A DNA stretch of 64,000 nt from Photobacterium sp. GB-56 (lineage in GTDB: Bacteria; Pseudomonadota; Gammaproteobacteria; Enterobacterales; Vibrionaceae): NCBI RefSeq assembly GCF_003026105.1, contig NZ_PYNW01000005.1, positions 62,001-126,000 on the forward strand. The letters run 5' to 3'. Under the pieces are notes generated by a model. That model was not told where the DNA came from, ran no database searches, and saw only the letters and a program-made list of their open reading frames with translations. This document shows, piece after piece, positions 27,413 to 38,032 of the stretch (position 1 is its first letter; each line of letters starts with the position of its first letter). The translations under genes and the position numbers were made by a program.

Positions 27413-28583
27413 ATGAAAAATATTAACGTAAAATCACTTCCAAACTTTATAAAAAAAAATTGATGCTCATCTAGAGGCAGATATTTACTCCCGAAAAAAT
27501 AAAAAGCACTTAGTATTAGGTAAAATTCCCTCCGATACTTCAATTACATTACAAAGTAATGATTATCTCGCCATCACAGGGCATGAATATATTCGTCAGA
27601 AGCACTTAAAAGCCATCACAGATCATAAACATGAAGTAGTGATGTCTGCGGTCTTCCAGCATCAAGCTGAAAGTGGCGATACATTTGAAGAACAATTAGC
27701 TGCGTTAACAGGTTTTGAAAAATGTGTGCTGTCCCAGTCGGGCTGGGCGGCAAATGTCGGATTAATTCAAACTCTGATCCCTAAAGGTACACCGATCTAT
27801 ATCGATTTCTTTGCTCATATGTCGTTATGGGATGGAGCAAAACGTGCAGAGGGAAATATTCAAACATTTCTGCATAACAATATGCGTCATCTTGAAAAGC
27901 AAATTAAACGTGAAGGTCCTGGGTTAATCATGGTTGATTCGGTGTACAGTACAATCGGTACAGTTGCACCATTGCATGATTTAGTTGAAATAGCTAATCG
28001 TTATGGTTGCGCCTTATTGGTAGATGAATCTCACTCGCTGGGCACACACGGTAAAAATGGTTCAGGATTAGTCGCTGAATTAGGCTTAACCGATCAAGTT
28101 GATTTCTTAACGGCGAGTTTAGCAAAAGCCTTCGCTTACCGAGCAGGAGCGATTTTATGCAGTAAAGATGTAGCGAAATCGTTCCCATTTACGGCATATC
28201 CTGCCATTTTCAGTTCAGCACTGTTAAATCATGAGCTAGAAATCTTAAAAGCGACATTGGATGTCATTAAAGATGCAGACGATAAGCGTAACCAGCTGTT
28301 TATTCAGTCTGAGAAATTACGTAGTGGTTTAGTTAATCTTGGTTATAAGATTAAGAGCCAGTCACAAATTATTGCACTTGAAAGTGGTAATGATGAAGAT
28401 ACAGAAGTGATCCGTGATTATTTAGAATCTCGAGATGTATTTGGTTCTGTGTTCTGCTCACCAGCGACCCCTAAAAATAAAAATGTGATCCGCTTTTCTT
28501 TAAATAGTGATGTGAGTGACGAACAAATATCGACGTTACTTACTGTGTGTCGAGAGATGCGAGAGGAGCTATCGTTAAAGTAA
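27413..28583 (+). CDS. cqsA: CAI-1 autoinducer synthase CqsA, frame broken in an A9 tract
   Basis: PLP enzyme of the alpha-oxoamine synthase type that makes the (amino)tridecanone-family autoinducer CAI-1 from an acyl-CoA and an amino-acid-derived substrate. ATG 27413 has AAGAG at good spacing and encodes MKNINVKSLPNFIKK, like the start of Vibrio CqsA, but the frame meets TGA at 27461. Removing one A from the run at 27451-27459 joins it to the main frame, which opens at 27453, and gives a 389-residue protein. That is the length I recall for Vibrio cholerae CqsA. The rest is intact: LSQSGWAANVGL, IYIDFFAHMSLWDGA, VDESHSLGTHG, and the PLP lysine in TASLAKAFAYRAGA. ATG 27639 is the first ATG in the main frame but would lose ~75 residues. 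The gene is convergent with cqsS. Confidence 0.88.
27451..27459 (+). repeat. cqsA: A9 homopolymer at the cqsA frameshift
   Basis: Nine A in a row, 38 bases into cqsA. Eight or eleven A would keep the frame. Such runs slip during replication, transcription or sequencing. Confidence 0.95.
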
Positions 28584-28594
28584 TAGAATAAATT

Positions 28595-28639
28595 CTTACC
28601 CATTATTGCTTTACGTTTACGTAAACGATAGTGGGTAAG
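28595..28639. terminator. bidirectional terminator between cqsA and cqsS
   Basis: Outer stem TTACCCATTAT/ATAGTGGGTAA with one G-T pair, enclosing the perfect 14-base palindrome CGTTTACGTAAACG. It sits between the two convergent stop codons. Confidence 0.7.
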
Positions 28640-28645
28640 TGTATT

Positions 28646-30673
28646 CTAGTTAATAAAGCGCTCAATACTGGAAAATATTTGCTCTTTAGTTGCAGGTTTG
28701 AAAATAAATCCATTCATACCGACTTTGCTAAGCTCTTGCTGTTGTTTTTCATCAAGTGAGGCTGAGAAACAAATAATGGGGGTATTTTTATGTGATTCAT
28801 ATCTTTTATTTGAACGAATTTGTTTTGTTGCTTCTAAGCCTCCCATTAAAGGCATTTCTAAATCTATCATAATAAGATCTACTTGACTTAGCTCAAGACT
28901 TTTTAGTGCATTAATACCATTCTCGGCATGAATAACATGAAAGCCACTGCGTTGCAGGAGTATTCCTGTATACATGCGTAATGACATATTATCGTCTACA
29001 AGTAGAATACTTTTTGTCTCTGTTGTAGATCGTGGTGTACTTTTTGGATTATTAAAGTGAATAAAAAAGAATCGACAGATATGATCAGTGAAATCATTCT
29101 CAATTTTACTAGCATTGATTAGTTTGTAGTTAATTTTTTCATTTAATATTAAATTTATTGCTTTAGGTTCACGGTATAAATACAAGACTTTCGTTGTTAA
29201 TAATGCGAGTTTATCTTGTAACTTAGAGAAGTAATAATCATGTTCAGTGTAACTATCCAGATTAACAATAATCATATCTACTTGATCAAGAGACATGTCA
29301 ATTAATTTAAATGGGCTAGTCGTGTTAAAATTGTAGCCATGAGAAAAGGAGTTTTTCTGAAGTTCAAAAACATCACTGTTGTTATCACCTATGTATAATA
29401 GGCGTTTTTTAGACATTAACTCATACTTTAGCTTATTGACTGATTTTGAATCGATTTTAGGTAAAAGTATAGTGAACTCAGTCCATTCACCTAACTTGGA
29501 TTGACAGCTGATTACCCCACCAAATGCTGTGATCACTTTTTTACAAAAAGGCAAACCTAAACCTGAGCTATTTTTTTTACCATGTGTAAAGAAATCATCA
29601 AAAATAGCATCAAGATTATTCTTTGGAATACCAATACCTGTGTCTCTTATTTTTATAATATTATTGTTTTTATTAATATCGATATTAATATCAATACTGA
29701 AATTATTCTTTTCTTTGTAATAAAATGCATTTTTCATAAGATTGAAAATGACATAACGAAATAAAATATCACTACCAAAATAATTTGTGTCTTTATTGAA
29801 ATTAACTGAAACTAAACTTCTATCTTGTGAAGATTGATAGCCATAGCTTTCTACAGAGCTTTTAATAATATTAACAATAGAATATTCTTGAAATGTATTT
29901 TTTGAAATAGCGTGTTCATTAATAGAGCTTAATAGTAAGTTAATTGTTTCATTACTATTATTAATAACAGTCATATTACTTCTAATGATAGATTTTAGCT
30001 CATTAGCATTATCTTTTTGGTTATCATTTTTTTGGCGAAGAATATCAAGCATGAGTTCCATGGAAGAGTAAAGAGAACTAAAAGGGTTTCTCATCTCATG
30101 GGCAATACCGGCACTAAAGCTACGAGCAAAAAGTAATTGATCTTCGTAATGAATGTGATTTCTATAATGTGAAGCAATACCTGTCACATATGAAAAACTA
30201 ATAACTGCAATATAGCCCCAATGAAAATTATCACTGTTTATCGGATGGAAGCCATAAGAAAATAATGCGCCTAATGATATACCAATAATGGAGATTACGC
30301 TGATAATATAAGCATCGTAAATCAATAATATTGATAAAAATAGTGCAGCCATGAAAGACATGACCCAAGGGATAGACCAATCATTCATAATCAGCATAAA
30401 GCTGAAAAAGAAAGGCAGTCCTATGGTGATTGTAGCAATGAAATGAATCGCCTTATAACGTAAAAACCAATAAGGAAGATGATCTTTTAAAATGAATGGG
30501 ATAAACAAACTGCCACAAAATAACCTGAGTAAAAAGTTCTCATAAGGTTGAGGAAAAAGATAATGCCAAACAAAGAAGTATAGTGGAAAACCAATGCTAC
30601 CAAGATAGCCTATAATGATTAAATTAGGCTCAAAGTAACGGTAAACATTATTAATTCTATTTTTTATACTCAT
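28646..30673 (-). CDS. cqsS: CAI-1 receptor hybrid histidine kinase CqsS
   Basis: Membrane sensor for CAI-1 that feeds phosphate into the LuxU-LuxO quorum-sensing relay. The 675 residues comprise about six membrane helices (~18-175), a dimerisation domain with GIAHEMRNP (phospho-acceptor His192), and an ATPase with NLMKNAFYY, DTGIGIPKN and GLGLPFCKK. A C-terminal receiver has LLVDDN and the phospho-accepting Asp604 in MIDLEMP. Aligned by eye to V. cholerae CqsS, the ligand-pocket residues Trp104, Ser107 and Phe162 are kept (Trp103, Ser106, Phe160), but Cys170 is Ser168. It faces cqsA across a shared terminator. Confidence 0.95.
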   Translation of the reverse strand: MSIKNRINNVYRYFEPNLIIIGYLGSIGFPLYFFVWHYLFPQPYENFLLRLFCGSLFIPFILKDHLPYWFLRYKAIHFIATITIGLPFFFSFMLIMNDWSIPWVMSFMAALFLSILLIYDAYIISVISIIGISLGALFSYGFHPINSDNFHWGYIAVISFSYVTGIASHYRNHIHYEDQLLFARSFSAGIAHEMRNPFSSLYSSMELMLDILRQKNDNQKDNANELKSIIRSNMTVINNSNETINLLLSSINEHAISKNTFQEYSIVNIIKSSVESYGYQSSQDRSLVSVNFNKDTNYFGSDILFRYVIFNLMKNAFYYKEKNNFSIDINIDINKNNNIIKIRDTGIGIPKNNLDAIFDDFFTHGKKNSSGLGLPFCKKVITAFGGVISCQSKLGEWTEFTILLPKIDSKSVNKLKYELMSKKRLLYIGDNNSDVFELQKNSFSHGYNFNTTSPFKLIDMSLDQVDMIIVNLDSYTEHDYYFSKLQDKLALLTTKVLYLYREPKAINLILNEKINYKLINASKIENDFTDHICRFFFIHFNNPKSTPRSTTETKSILLVDDNMSLRMYTGILLQRSGFHVIHAENGINALKSLELSQVDLIMIDLEMPLMGGLEATKQIRSNKRYESHKNTPIICFSASLDEKQQQELSKVGMNGFIFKPATKEQIFSSIERFIN

Positions 30674-31038
30674 TGTCTATGAACTTCTAGTTATTAGCTT
30701 GAATACTATAAACCAAAATAACTAAATAAAAAAAACAAATTGAGTTTATGCTATAGAGCTCACCTTACTAATATTTCATTTCTCTCGTTACATATCATTT
30801 CTTAACGTTTAATAATTGCTCGTAATATGTCTCGGTTATTCGACTAGTATGTATCACTTTTTAATTTATACACTCACTGTTAATATTTTGTTACATTCGA
30901 TATTGTGTTGATAATCTAGCGATTTTCTTTGTTTTGATGGTTTTTTAAACTGTGATTTTGGTTTTATTTTGATTTAATGTAAAAAATATGTCACATTTAT
31001 ACTTAATTGATCGTTCAATAAAAATAAATGGGAGCATT
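30674..31038. other. 365-base divergent control region, cqsS and betI
   Basis: AT-rich region between two divergent transcription units. It contains a BetI-like operator (31006-31019) just before the betI start. In vibrios the bet operon is known to respond to osmotic stress and quorum-sensing regulators. I could not place a LuxR-type site with confidence. Confidence 0.6.
31006..31019. promoter_or_regulatory. candidate BetI operator
   Basis: ATTGATCGTTCAAT is an almost perfect inverted repeat (one mismatched pair) of the TTGAAC/GTTCAA type. It lies 20 bases upstream of the betI start, where a repressor would block its own operon. Assignment to BetI is by position and symmetry. Confidence 0.5.
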
Positions 31039-31635
31039 ATGCCAAAGGTTGGAATGCCTGATATTCGTAAACCACAGCTTGTAAATGCCACGATGGCAGT
31101 GATTGAACGAGTTGGCTTACATGCAGCAAGTATCTCTTTGATCAGTAAAGAGGCTGGGGTGTCAACGGGTATTATCAATCACTATTTTGGTGGTAAGCAT
31201 GGTTTATTAGAAGAGACCATGCGTGAAATTTTACGTCGTTTGTCAATGAGTGTTACAACATCATTAAGCCAAATCCCCCGCAATGATCATCAAGCTCGAA
31301 TTAATGCCATTATCATGAGCAATTTTGATGGTTATCAAGCTGAAAATAAAGTAGCGAAAACATGGTTAGCATTTTGGTCTTACGCTATGCATGACGCACA
31401 GTTGGGTCGCCTACAGCAAGTTAATGAAAAACGTTTGCTATCGCATTTAAAGATTGAACTTAAAGGGTTATTACCATCTTCTCAAGCTGAATTAGTTGCC
31501 CATGGTATCGCTTCATTAATTGATGGTATTTGGTTGCGCGGGACATTAAACCCTAGAGGTATTGATGCGAGTAATGCACGCATGATCATTAATGATTATT
31601 TAGAAAAGCAATTGTCTTTTTATTCAAAATTATAA
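31039..31635 (+). CDS. betI: BetI, TetR-family repressor of choline genes
   Basis: Choline-responsive repressor of the glycine betaine operon. The 198 residues begin [13 protein letters not shown] as in E. coli BetI. They carry the TetR helix-turn-helix [20 protein letters not shown] (~32-51) and the BetI signature [14 protein letters not shown] chose ATG 31039 rather than 30988 because GGGAG precedes it and the homologue starts there. It is the first gene of the six-gene bet-cho cluster; betB starts 16 bases later. Confidence 0.96.
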   Translation: MPKVGMPDIRKPQLVNATMAVIERVGLHAASISLISKEAGVSTGIINHYFGGKHGLLEETMREILRRLSMSVTTSLSQIPRNDHQARINAIIMSNFDGYQAENKVAKTWLAFWSYAMHDAQLGRLQQVNEKRLLSHLKIELKGLLPSSQAELVAHGIASLIDGIWLRGTLNPRGIDASNARMIINDYLEKQLSFYSKL

Positions 31636-31651
31636 ATTCTAAGAGTTTCAA

Positions 31652-33112
31652 ATGGATATGAAATCACTATATATCGATGGTAACTATGTTGCTGCATCTT
31701 CTGATATTCAATTTACAACGTTTAATCCAGCTAATGGTCAACCGATAGCAACCATTGGACAAGCTTCTCAAGCGGATCTTGAGTTAGCCATTAGTGCTGC
31801 TAAAAAAGGCTTTGCTACATGGTCGGCTATGACGCCAACTGAACGTAGCCGTATTTTATTACGTGCTGTTGCGTTACTGCGAGAACGCAATGATGAATTA
31901 GCGGTATTGGAAGTCACAGATACTGGTAAACCGTTACAAGAAGCGATAGCGGTTGATATAGAAACGGGTGCGGATGTTATTGAGTACTTTGCCGGGTTAG
32001 CACCTGGGCTTCAAGGTGAGCAGCAACCTTTAAGTGAAAATCAGTTCTTTTATACGCGTCGAGAACCATTGGGCATTTGTGCAGGTATTGGTGCGTGGAA
32101 TTATCCGATCCAAATTGCGATGTGGAAATCAGCGCCAGCGCTTGCAGCCGGTAATGCCATGATTTTCAAGCCATCAGAAGAAACACCGCTTTCGGTTCTA
32201 AAACTTGCTGAGATTTTTACTGAAGCAGGTCTACCTGATGGCGTATTTAACGTTGTACAAGGTGATTACCGAGTAGGGCAGATGCTAACGGCACACCCTG
32301 AGATCGCTAAAGTGTCATTTACAGGTGAAACCGGCACAGGTAAAGCGGTAATGGCTGATAGTGCTCAAACCTTAAAGTCGGTCACGATGGAATTAGGTGG
32401 CAAATCGCCAATGATCATTTTTGATGACACTAATGTCGATCATGCTGTTTCTGCGGCAATGGTGGCTAACTTCTATACCCAAGGTGAAGTATGTACACAT
32501 GGCACACGTGTTTATGTTCATGAGGCTATTTATGACACCTTTATAGAGCAACTTAAGCGTCGAACTGAGTTATTAATCGTTGGTGATCCTATGAATATGG
32601 AGACTCAAATTGGCGCATTGATTTCAACATCACATTTATCAAAAGTGTTATCAGCCATTGATGCCGCTAAACAAAGTGGTGCCACCTTGCTGACTGGCGG
32701 ATACCAATGTACTGATAATGGGTTAGCACAAGGTAATTTCGTTCAACCTACCGTTTTTATTGATTGTGATGAATCGATGTCTCATGTTCAAAATGAAATT
32801 TTTGGGCCTGTGATGTCGGTAATTAAGTTTAGCGATGAAACCGATGTTATCGCTCGCGCCAATAATACTCACTATGGTTTAGCTGCGGGTGTGTTTACCC
32901 AAAACTTAGCGAAAGCCCACCGTGTTATCCATCAATTACAAGCAGGGATCTGTTGGGTTAATACATGGGGGGATTCTCCTGCGCAAATGCCTGTGGGTGG
33001 TTATAAGCAATCAGGGATTGGACGCGAAAACGGAATAGAAACTTTACAACATTATACCCAAACCAAAAGTGTACTTATTGAATTGGGCGATTACCAAAGT
33101 CCTTATGCTTAA
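31652..33112 (+). CDS. betB: betaine aldehyde dehydrogenase
   Basis: Oxidises betaine aldehyde to glycine betaine with NAD(P)+, the second step of osmoprotectant synthesis. The 486 residues are full length. Cofactor site [20 protein letters not shown], general-base Glu in [10 protein letters not shown] and catalytic Cys in GEVCTHGTR are visible. The start lies 16 bases after the betI stop. Next in the operon is betA. Confidence 0.97.
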   Translation: MDMKSLYIDGNYVAASSDIQFTTFNPANGQPIATIGQASQADLELAISAAKKGFATWSAMTPTERSRILLRAVALLRERNDELAVLEVTDTGKPLQEAIAVDIETGADVIEYFAGLAPGLQGEQQPLSENQFFYTRREPLGICAGIGAWNYPIQIAMWKSAPALAAGNAMIFKPSEETPLSVLKLAEIFTEAGLPDGVFNVVQGDYRVGQMLTAHPEIAKVSFTGETGTGKAVMADSAQTLKSVTMELGGKSPMIIFDDTNVDHAVSAAMVANFYTQGEVCTHGTRVYVHEAIYDTFIEQLKRRTELLIVGDPMNMETQIGALISTSHLSKVLSAIDAAKQSGATLLTGGYQCTDNGLAQGNFVQPTVFIDCDESMSHVQNEIFGPVMSVIKFSDETDVIARANNTHYGLAAGVFTQNLAKAHRVIHQLQAGICWVNTWGDSPAQMPVGGYKQSGIGRENGIETLQHYTQTKSVLIELGDYQSPYA

Positions 33113-33130
33113 CGGATGGAGTCGATTTTG

Positions 33131-34831
33131 ATGGATCAAAATAAGCAGCAAAATAACCCCCAACACTATGACTACATTATTGTTGGCGCGGGTTCGGCAG
33201 GGTGTGTATTAGCTGACCGTTTAAGTGAAAGCGGTGAATATGATGTGTTATTGCTAGAAGCTGGCGGTAGTGATCGCAGTATTTTTATTCAAATGCCAAC
33301 GGCATTGTCTTACCCAATGAACAGTGACAAATATGCATGGCAGTTTGAAACTCAAGCAGAACAAGGCTTAGACGGGCGTAAATTACATTGTCCACGAGGC
33401 AAAGTATTAGGCGGTAGTTCATCTATCAACGGCATGGTGTATGTACGTGGGCACGCATGTGATTATGACGAATGGGAACAAGAAGGCGCAACAGGCTGGA
33501 ATTACCAAGCTTGTTTACCGTATTTTCGTCGTGCTGAAACATGGATAAAAGGTGGTAACGCTTACCGCGGTAGCAAAGGTCCAGTTGGGACTTGTAATGG
33601 TAATGACATGGCACTCAATCCACTTTACCAAGCCTTTATTGATGCAGGTAAAGAAGCCGGTTATCCCGAAACGGATGATTACAATGGTTACCAACAAGAA
33701 GGGTTTGGTGCCATGCATATGACAGTTGATAAAGGTGTGCGTGCATCGACATCTAACGCTTATTTACGTCGAGCATTAAAACGCTCAAACCTGACGTTGA
33801 AAAAAGGCATTGTGGCACGCAAAGTTTTACTCGATGGCAAAAAAGCGGTAGGCGTTGAATTTGAACAGTCAGGTAAGCTATCTCAAGTATTTGCAACAAA
33901 AGAAGTGATATCTAGTGCTGGATCCATTGGTTCAGTCCAGTTATTACAATTGTCTGGCATTGGACCTGCTGCAGTATTAGAGAACGCGAAGATTAACCTT
34001 GTGCACGATCTTCCAGGGGTGGGGGCTAATTTACAAGATCACTTAGAAGTTTACTTCCAATACCACTGTAATGAAGCCATTACCTTAAACAGTAAATTAG
34101 ATTTAGTCAGCAAAGGTAAAATTGGCGCGCAATGGCTACTAACTCGTACAGGTTTAGGTGCGACTAACCACTTTGAATCTTGTGCCTTTATTCGCTCACG
34201 TAAAGGGTTAAAGTGGCCAAATATTCAATATCACTTCCTACCTGCAGCGATGCGTTACGATGGCCGTGCTGCATTTGATGGTCATGGCTTCCAAGTGCAT
34301 GTGGGGCCTAATAAGCCACAAAGCAGAGGGTCGGTAGAAGTTATTTCTAATGATCCACACGCGAAACCTAAAATTGAATTTAATTACATCTCTACCGAGC
34401 AAGATAAGCAGGATTGGCGCGATTGTATTCGTTTAACCCGTGAAATTATGGCGCAATCAGCATTGGATCAATACCGTGGTGATGAAATTCAACCGGGAGC
34501 AGATGTCACATCTGATCAGGCTATTGATCAGTGGGTAAAAGAAAATGTAGAGAGCGCTTATCATCCATCTTGTACCTGTAAAATGGGCGATGATAACGAT
34601 GTGATGGCGGTTTTAGATTCACAGTGTCGTGTTCGCGGTATTGAAAACTTACGTGTTGTTGATTCTTCCATATTCCCGACGATTCCGAACGGTAACCTTA
34701 ATGCGCCAACAATCATGGTTGCTGAGCGAGCCGCTGATTTTATTTTACAGAGAACCCCGCTTCCTGCAGGCAATGTACCTGTATGGATTGCCCCTAATTG
34801 GGAAACGACCCAACGAAACAATTCACAATAA
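33131..34831 (+). CDS. betA: choline dehydrogenase
   Basis: FAD-dependent GMC-family oxidoreductase oxidising choline to betaine aldehyde at the inner membrane. FAD-binding [19 protein letters not shown] lies near the N-terminus. GMC signatures include [36 protein letters not shown] and the C-terminal active-site region [13 protein letters not shown] with [19 protein letters not shown] prefer ATG 33131 (566 residues) because GGAG precedes it; ATG 33116 lacks a site. Confidence 0.96.
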   Translation: MDQNKQQNNPQHYDYIIVGAGSAGCVLADRLSESGEYDVLLLEAGGSDRSIFIQMPTALSYPMNSDKYAWQFETQAEQGLDGRKLHCPRGKVLGGSSSINGMVYVRGHACDYDEWEQEGATGWNYQACLPYFRRAETWIKGGNAYRGSKGPVGTCNGNDMALNPLYQAFIDAGKEAGYPETDDYNGYQQEGFGAMHMTVDKGVRASTSNAYLRRALKRSNLTLKKGIVARKVLLDGKKAVGVEFEQSGKLSQVFATKEVISSAGSIGSVQLLQLSGIGPAAVLENAKINLVHDLPGVGANLQDHLEVYFQYHCNEAITLNSKLDLVSKGKIGAQWLLTRTGLGATNHFESCAFIRSRKGLKWPNIQYHFLPAAMRYDGRAAFDGHGFQVHVGPNKPQSRGSVEVISNDPHAKPKIEFNYISTEQDKQDWRDCIRLTREIMAQSALDQYRGDEIQPGADVTSDQAIDQWVKENVESAYHPSCTCKMGDDNDVMAVLDSQCRVRGIENLRVVDSSIFPTIPNGNLNAPTIMVAERAADFILQRTPLPAGNVPVWIAPNWETTQRNNSQ

Positions 34832-34885
34832 GTACGTGGGAGATACGTACTTAATAATGATAAATAAAAAGACAAAGGAATAATT

Positions 34886-35821
34886 ATGTCTGTTACTAAA
34901 AAAACACTTCTTGCCTTAGCGTTAAGCTCAGTCGCTTTTAATAGCTATGCTAACCAATGTGATACGGTACGTTTTGCTGATGTAGGCTGGACGGATATTA
35001 CGGCAACCACAGCGGTAACTTCTGAGCTTTTAAAAGGAATGGGTTACAACACTAAAACTGATTTATTGTCAGTGCCCGTGACGTACTCATCAATGGCGAA
35101 TGGTGATATTGATGTCTTTTTAGGTAATTGGATGCCGACCATGGAAGGCGATATTGCGAAATATCGTGAAGCCAAAACGGTTGAAACAGTAAAAGCGAAT
35201 TTAGAAGGTGCAAAATATACGTTAGCTGTACCTAAATATGTTTATGACGCAGGTGTTAAGAGCTTTGCAGATTTGGCAAAACATGCGGATAAATTTAAAG
35301 GCCGTATTTACGGTATTGAACCTGGTAATGATGGTAACCGTTTGATTCAATCAATGATTGATACGAATGCGTTTGGTTTAAAAGACTTTAGTTTAGTGGA
35401 ATCAAGTGAAGCTGGGATGGTTTCGCAAGTTTCTCGCTCTGTACGCCGTGATCAGTGGATTGTTTATTTAGGTTGGGCACCACACCCAATGAATAGCAAC
35501 GTTGAAATGGAATACCTTGCTGGTGGTGATGACTTTTTTGGACCTAACTATGGTGGTGCCAATGTCTACACCAATGTTCGCAGTAACTATTTAACCGAGT
35601 GTCCAAACGTTGGACAACTTCTGAAAAATCTATCATTTAGCTTAGAAATGGAAAATAGCTTAATGGAAGCGATCCTTAATCAAAAGGTTCAACCTGAAAA
35701 AGCAGCACGTCAATGGCTGAGTGAAAATCCACAGCAAGTGGAAGCATGGCTAAAAGACGTCAAAACTCGCGAAGGTAAAGTGGCCACCACTGCGGTGTTG
35801 GATTACTTAAAGCAATCTTAA
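34886..35821 (+). CDS. choX: choline ABC transporter, periplasmic binding protein
   Basis: OpuAC-type substrate-binding protein for choline, called proX in some vibrio annotations. The 311 residues have a signal peptide (MSVTKKTLLALALSSVAFNSYA, cleaved near 22-23). They also have the quaternary-amine pocket region with aromatic residues, such as VGWTDITATTAV, VFLGNWMP and VYLGWAPHPMN. AAAGGAATAA precedes the start. It sits between betA and the permease gene, feeding choline to BetA and BetB. Confidence 0.93.
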   Translation: MSVTKKTLLALALSSVAFNSYANQCDTVRFADVGWTDITATTAVTSELLKGMGYNTKTDLLSVPVTYSSMANGDIDVFLGNWMPTMEGDIAKYREAKTVETVKANLEGAKYTLAVPKYVYDAGVKSFADLAKHADKFKGRIYGIEPGNDGNRLIQSMIDTNAFGLKDFSLVESSEAGMVSQVSRSVRRDQWIVYLGWAPHPMNSNVEMEYLAGGDDFFGPNYGGANVYTNVRSNYLTECPNVGQLLKNLSFSLEMENSLMEAILNQKVQPEKAARQWLSENPQQVEAWLKDVKTREGKVATTAVLDYLKQS

Positions 35822-35952
35822 TCCTTTCTTAAAATACTGCGTTAATAATCGCTTCTTATTTATTAGCGCAGATACTTCTTTGCTATTAGTTATTGTAAAA
35901 CTTCATAAAAATAAGGTGGTAAGCATCGTCTTATCAAATAAAAGGCAAAAGT

Positions 35953-36795
35953 GTGAATTTCATTACGGATAATAAAATCCCTTTGGGTCAATGGATGGAA
36001 GCAGGTGTTGATTGGTTAACTATCAATGCAGCAGGGTTATTTGACGCCATTTCATTTTTCTTAGAAACCGTAATTCTATTTTTAGTTGATGTATTTAAGT
36101 GGATGCCGCCAGCACTGCCTATTTTAATCACCGCGGCGTTAGCATGGTATTTACACCGTAAAATTTCATTAGTGGTTTTCGTTGTTGCAGCATTATTAGT
36201 TATTTTAAATTTAGGCTACTGGCAGGAAATGCTAGAAACCTTTGTGTTGGTCTTTGCTGCCACAAGTATTTCAGTGCTTATTGGTGTCCCAATCGGGATC
36301 ATGTCTGCGCATCGTCCGTGGTTGTATACCTTGATGCGTCCTATTTTAGATTTAATGCAAACGGTGCCGACGTTTGTCTATTTAATTCCAACGCTGGTTT
36401 TGTTTGGACTAGGTATTGTGCCCGGGCTTATCTCTACCATTATTTTTGCTATTGCAGCGCCAATACGACTCACGTATTTAGGTATCACGAAAGTGCCTGA
36501 AGATTTAATTGAAGCAGGTAAAGCGTTTGGTGCAAGTCGGATGAAGTTACTGTTAAAAGTCGAGTTACCGGCGGCGATGCCAAGTATTATGGCGGGTATC
36601 ACCCAATGTATTATGTTGTCTTTATCCATGGTGGTTATCGCCGCGTTAGTCGGCGCGGATGGATTAGGAAAGCCTGTTGTACGTGCGCTAAATACCGTGA
36701 ATATTTCACAAGGATTCGAAGCGGGACTTGCGATTGTATTGGTCGCGATCATTTTAGACCGATTATGTAAAACCCCAGCACAGAAGGAGCTGTGA
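35953..36795 (+). CDS. choW: choline ABC transporter permease
   Basis: Inner-membrane permease of the ProW/OpuAB family with about six membrane helices and the ATPase-contact motif EAGKAFGASRMKLLLKVELPAAMPSI. 280 residues with a GTG start at 35953 and only a weak ribosome site (AAAGGC), which may keep its level below that of the binding protein. The choV start follows two bases after its stop. Confidence 0.92.
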   Translation: MNFITDNKIPLGQWMEAGVDWLTINAAGLFDAISFFLETVILFLVDVFKWMPPALPILITAALAWYLHRKISLVVFVVAALLVILNLGYWQEMLETFVLVFAATSISVLIGVPIGIMSAHRPWLYTLMRPILDLMQTVPTFVYLIPTLVLFGLGIVPGLISTIIFAIAAPIRLTYLGITKVPEDLIEAGKAFGASRMKLLLKVELPAAMPSIMAGITQCIMLSLSMVVIAALVGADGLGKPVVRALNTVNISQGFEAGLAIVLVAIILDRLCKTPAQKEL

Positions 36796-36797
36796 TC

Positions 36798-37979
36798 ATG
36801 AATGCAATAACGATTAACAATCTGGATGTGGTGTTTGGCGATAAACAGCAACAAGCCTTAGCGTTATTAGATCAAGGAAAAAGCCGTCAACAAATTATTG
36901 ATGAAACAAACCAAGTGGTTGGAGTAAATAACGTTAGCCTGCAAATCAAAGAAGGCGAGATTTGTGTACTAATGGGGTTGTCTGGTTCGGGGAAATCAAG
37001 TCTATTACGCGCAGTTAATGGATTGAATGATATAAGTCGTGGCGAACTATTGATTAAAGATGGTGAACAAACCGTAGATTTAGCGAACTGCTCAAAAGCC
37101 CAGTTACAGCATCTTCGTACTCATCGCGTCTCGATGGTATTTCAAAAATTTGCCTTAATGCCATGGCTAACCGTGTTAGATAACGTTGCTTTTGGACTTG
37201 AAATGCAAAATGTCCCAAAGAAAGAACGCCATCAGCGCGCTAGAGAGCAGTTAGAAATGGTGGGGCTGGCTGAATGGGAAGATAAATACCCATCAGAGTT
37301 ATCGGGCGGGATGCAGCAACGGGTGGGTCTTGCACGTGCATTTGTTATGGATACCGATATTTTACTGATGGATGAGCCTTTTTCAGCACTTGATCCGTTA
37401 ATCCGTGCGCAGTTACAAGATGAATTATTAGCACTACAAAGCAAACTAAATAAAACGATTTTGTTTGTCAGTCATGATTTAGATGAAGCACTTAAAATCG
37501 GTAATAATATCGCGATTATGGAATCAGGAGAGCTGATTCAACACGGAAAACCGGAAGAAATCGTGCTCAATCCGAAAACAGAGTATGTGCGTGATTTTGT
37601 CGCACATACTAATCCGTTAAATGTCTTGAAAGGACGCTCATTAATGACGCCATTAACCGCGTTAGAGCAACGGGGAAATACTTATAAAGTGTGTGATACT
37701 GATGAGCTTTGGATCGCCCAAAATGAGGATACGTTGTCTATCGTGAATGAAGGTAATCTTGATTGCCTTTCATGGCAAATTACAGATGCTATTCCAAGCC
37801 ATATAACTGACACCACTATAGTGATGGTCAGCCCTGATATTAGTATGCGAGATGCCATTGAGCTGAAGCGACTGAATAATAAACCATTACTTATGGTTGA
37901 AAATAATCAATTGGTTGGGGTGTTACATAACAAAGATGTTTATAACGCGCTGCTAGGTGATTTTCAGCTAGCGTCTTAA
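36798..37979 (+). CDS. choV: choline ABC transporter ATPase
   Basis: ATPase subunit that drives choline uptake. Walker A GLSGSGKSS, signature LSGGMQQRVGLARAF, Walker B ILLMDEPFSALDP and the switch His in FVSHDLDEA are all present. A C-terminal CBS-like tail (~280-394) ends with MVENNQLVGVLHNKDVYNALLG; in OpuA-type importers such tails sense ionic strength. ATG 36798 is chosen over GTG 36792 because AAGGAG lies eight bases before it. Confidence 0.94.
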   Translation: MNAITINNLDVVFGDKQQQALALLDQGKSRQQIIDETNQVVGVNNVSLQIKEGEICVLMGLSGSGKSSLLRAVNGLNDISRGELLIKDGEQTVDLANCSKAQLQHLRTHRVSMVFQKFALMPWLTVLDNVAFGLEMQNVPKKERHQRAREQLEMVGLAEWEDKYPSELSGGMQQRVGLARAFVMDTDILLMDEPFSALDPLIRAQLQDELLALQSKLNKTILFVSHDLDEALKIGNNIAIMESGELIQHGKPEEIVLNPKTEYVRDFVAHTNPLNVLKGRSLMTPLTALEQRGNTYKVCDTDELWIAQNEDTLSIVNEGNLDCLSWQITDAIPSHITDTTIVMVSPDISMRDAIELKRLNNKPLLMVENNQLVGVLHNKDVYNALLGDFQLAS

Positions 37980-37983
37980 TGAA

Positions 37984-38032
37984 AATCGGTCAACAAAGAC
38001 GATATAAAACGTCATTGTTGACCGTGATTTTT
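37984..38032. terminator. terminator of the bet-cho cluster
   Basis: Long stem AAATC-GGTCAACAA-GACG/CGTC-TTGTTGACC-GATTT with an ATATAAAA loop and a T run. It also fits the convergent oxidoreductase gene. Confidence 0.88.
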
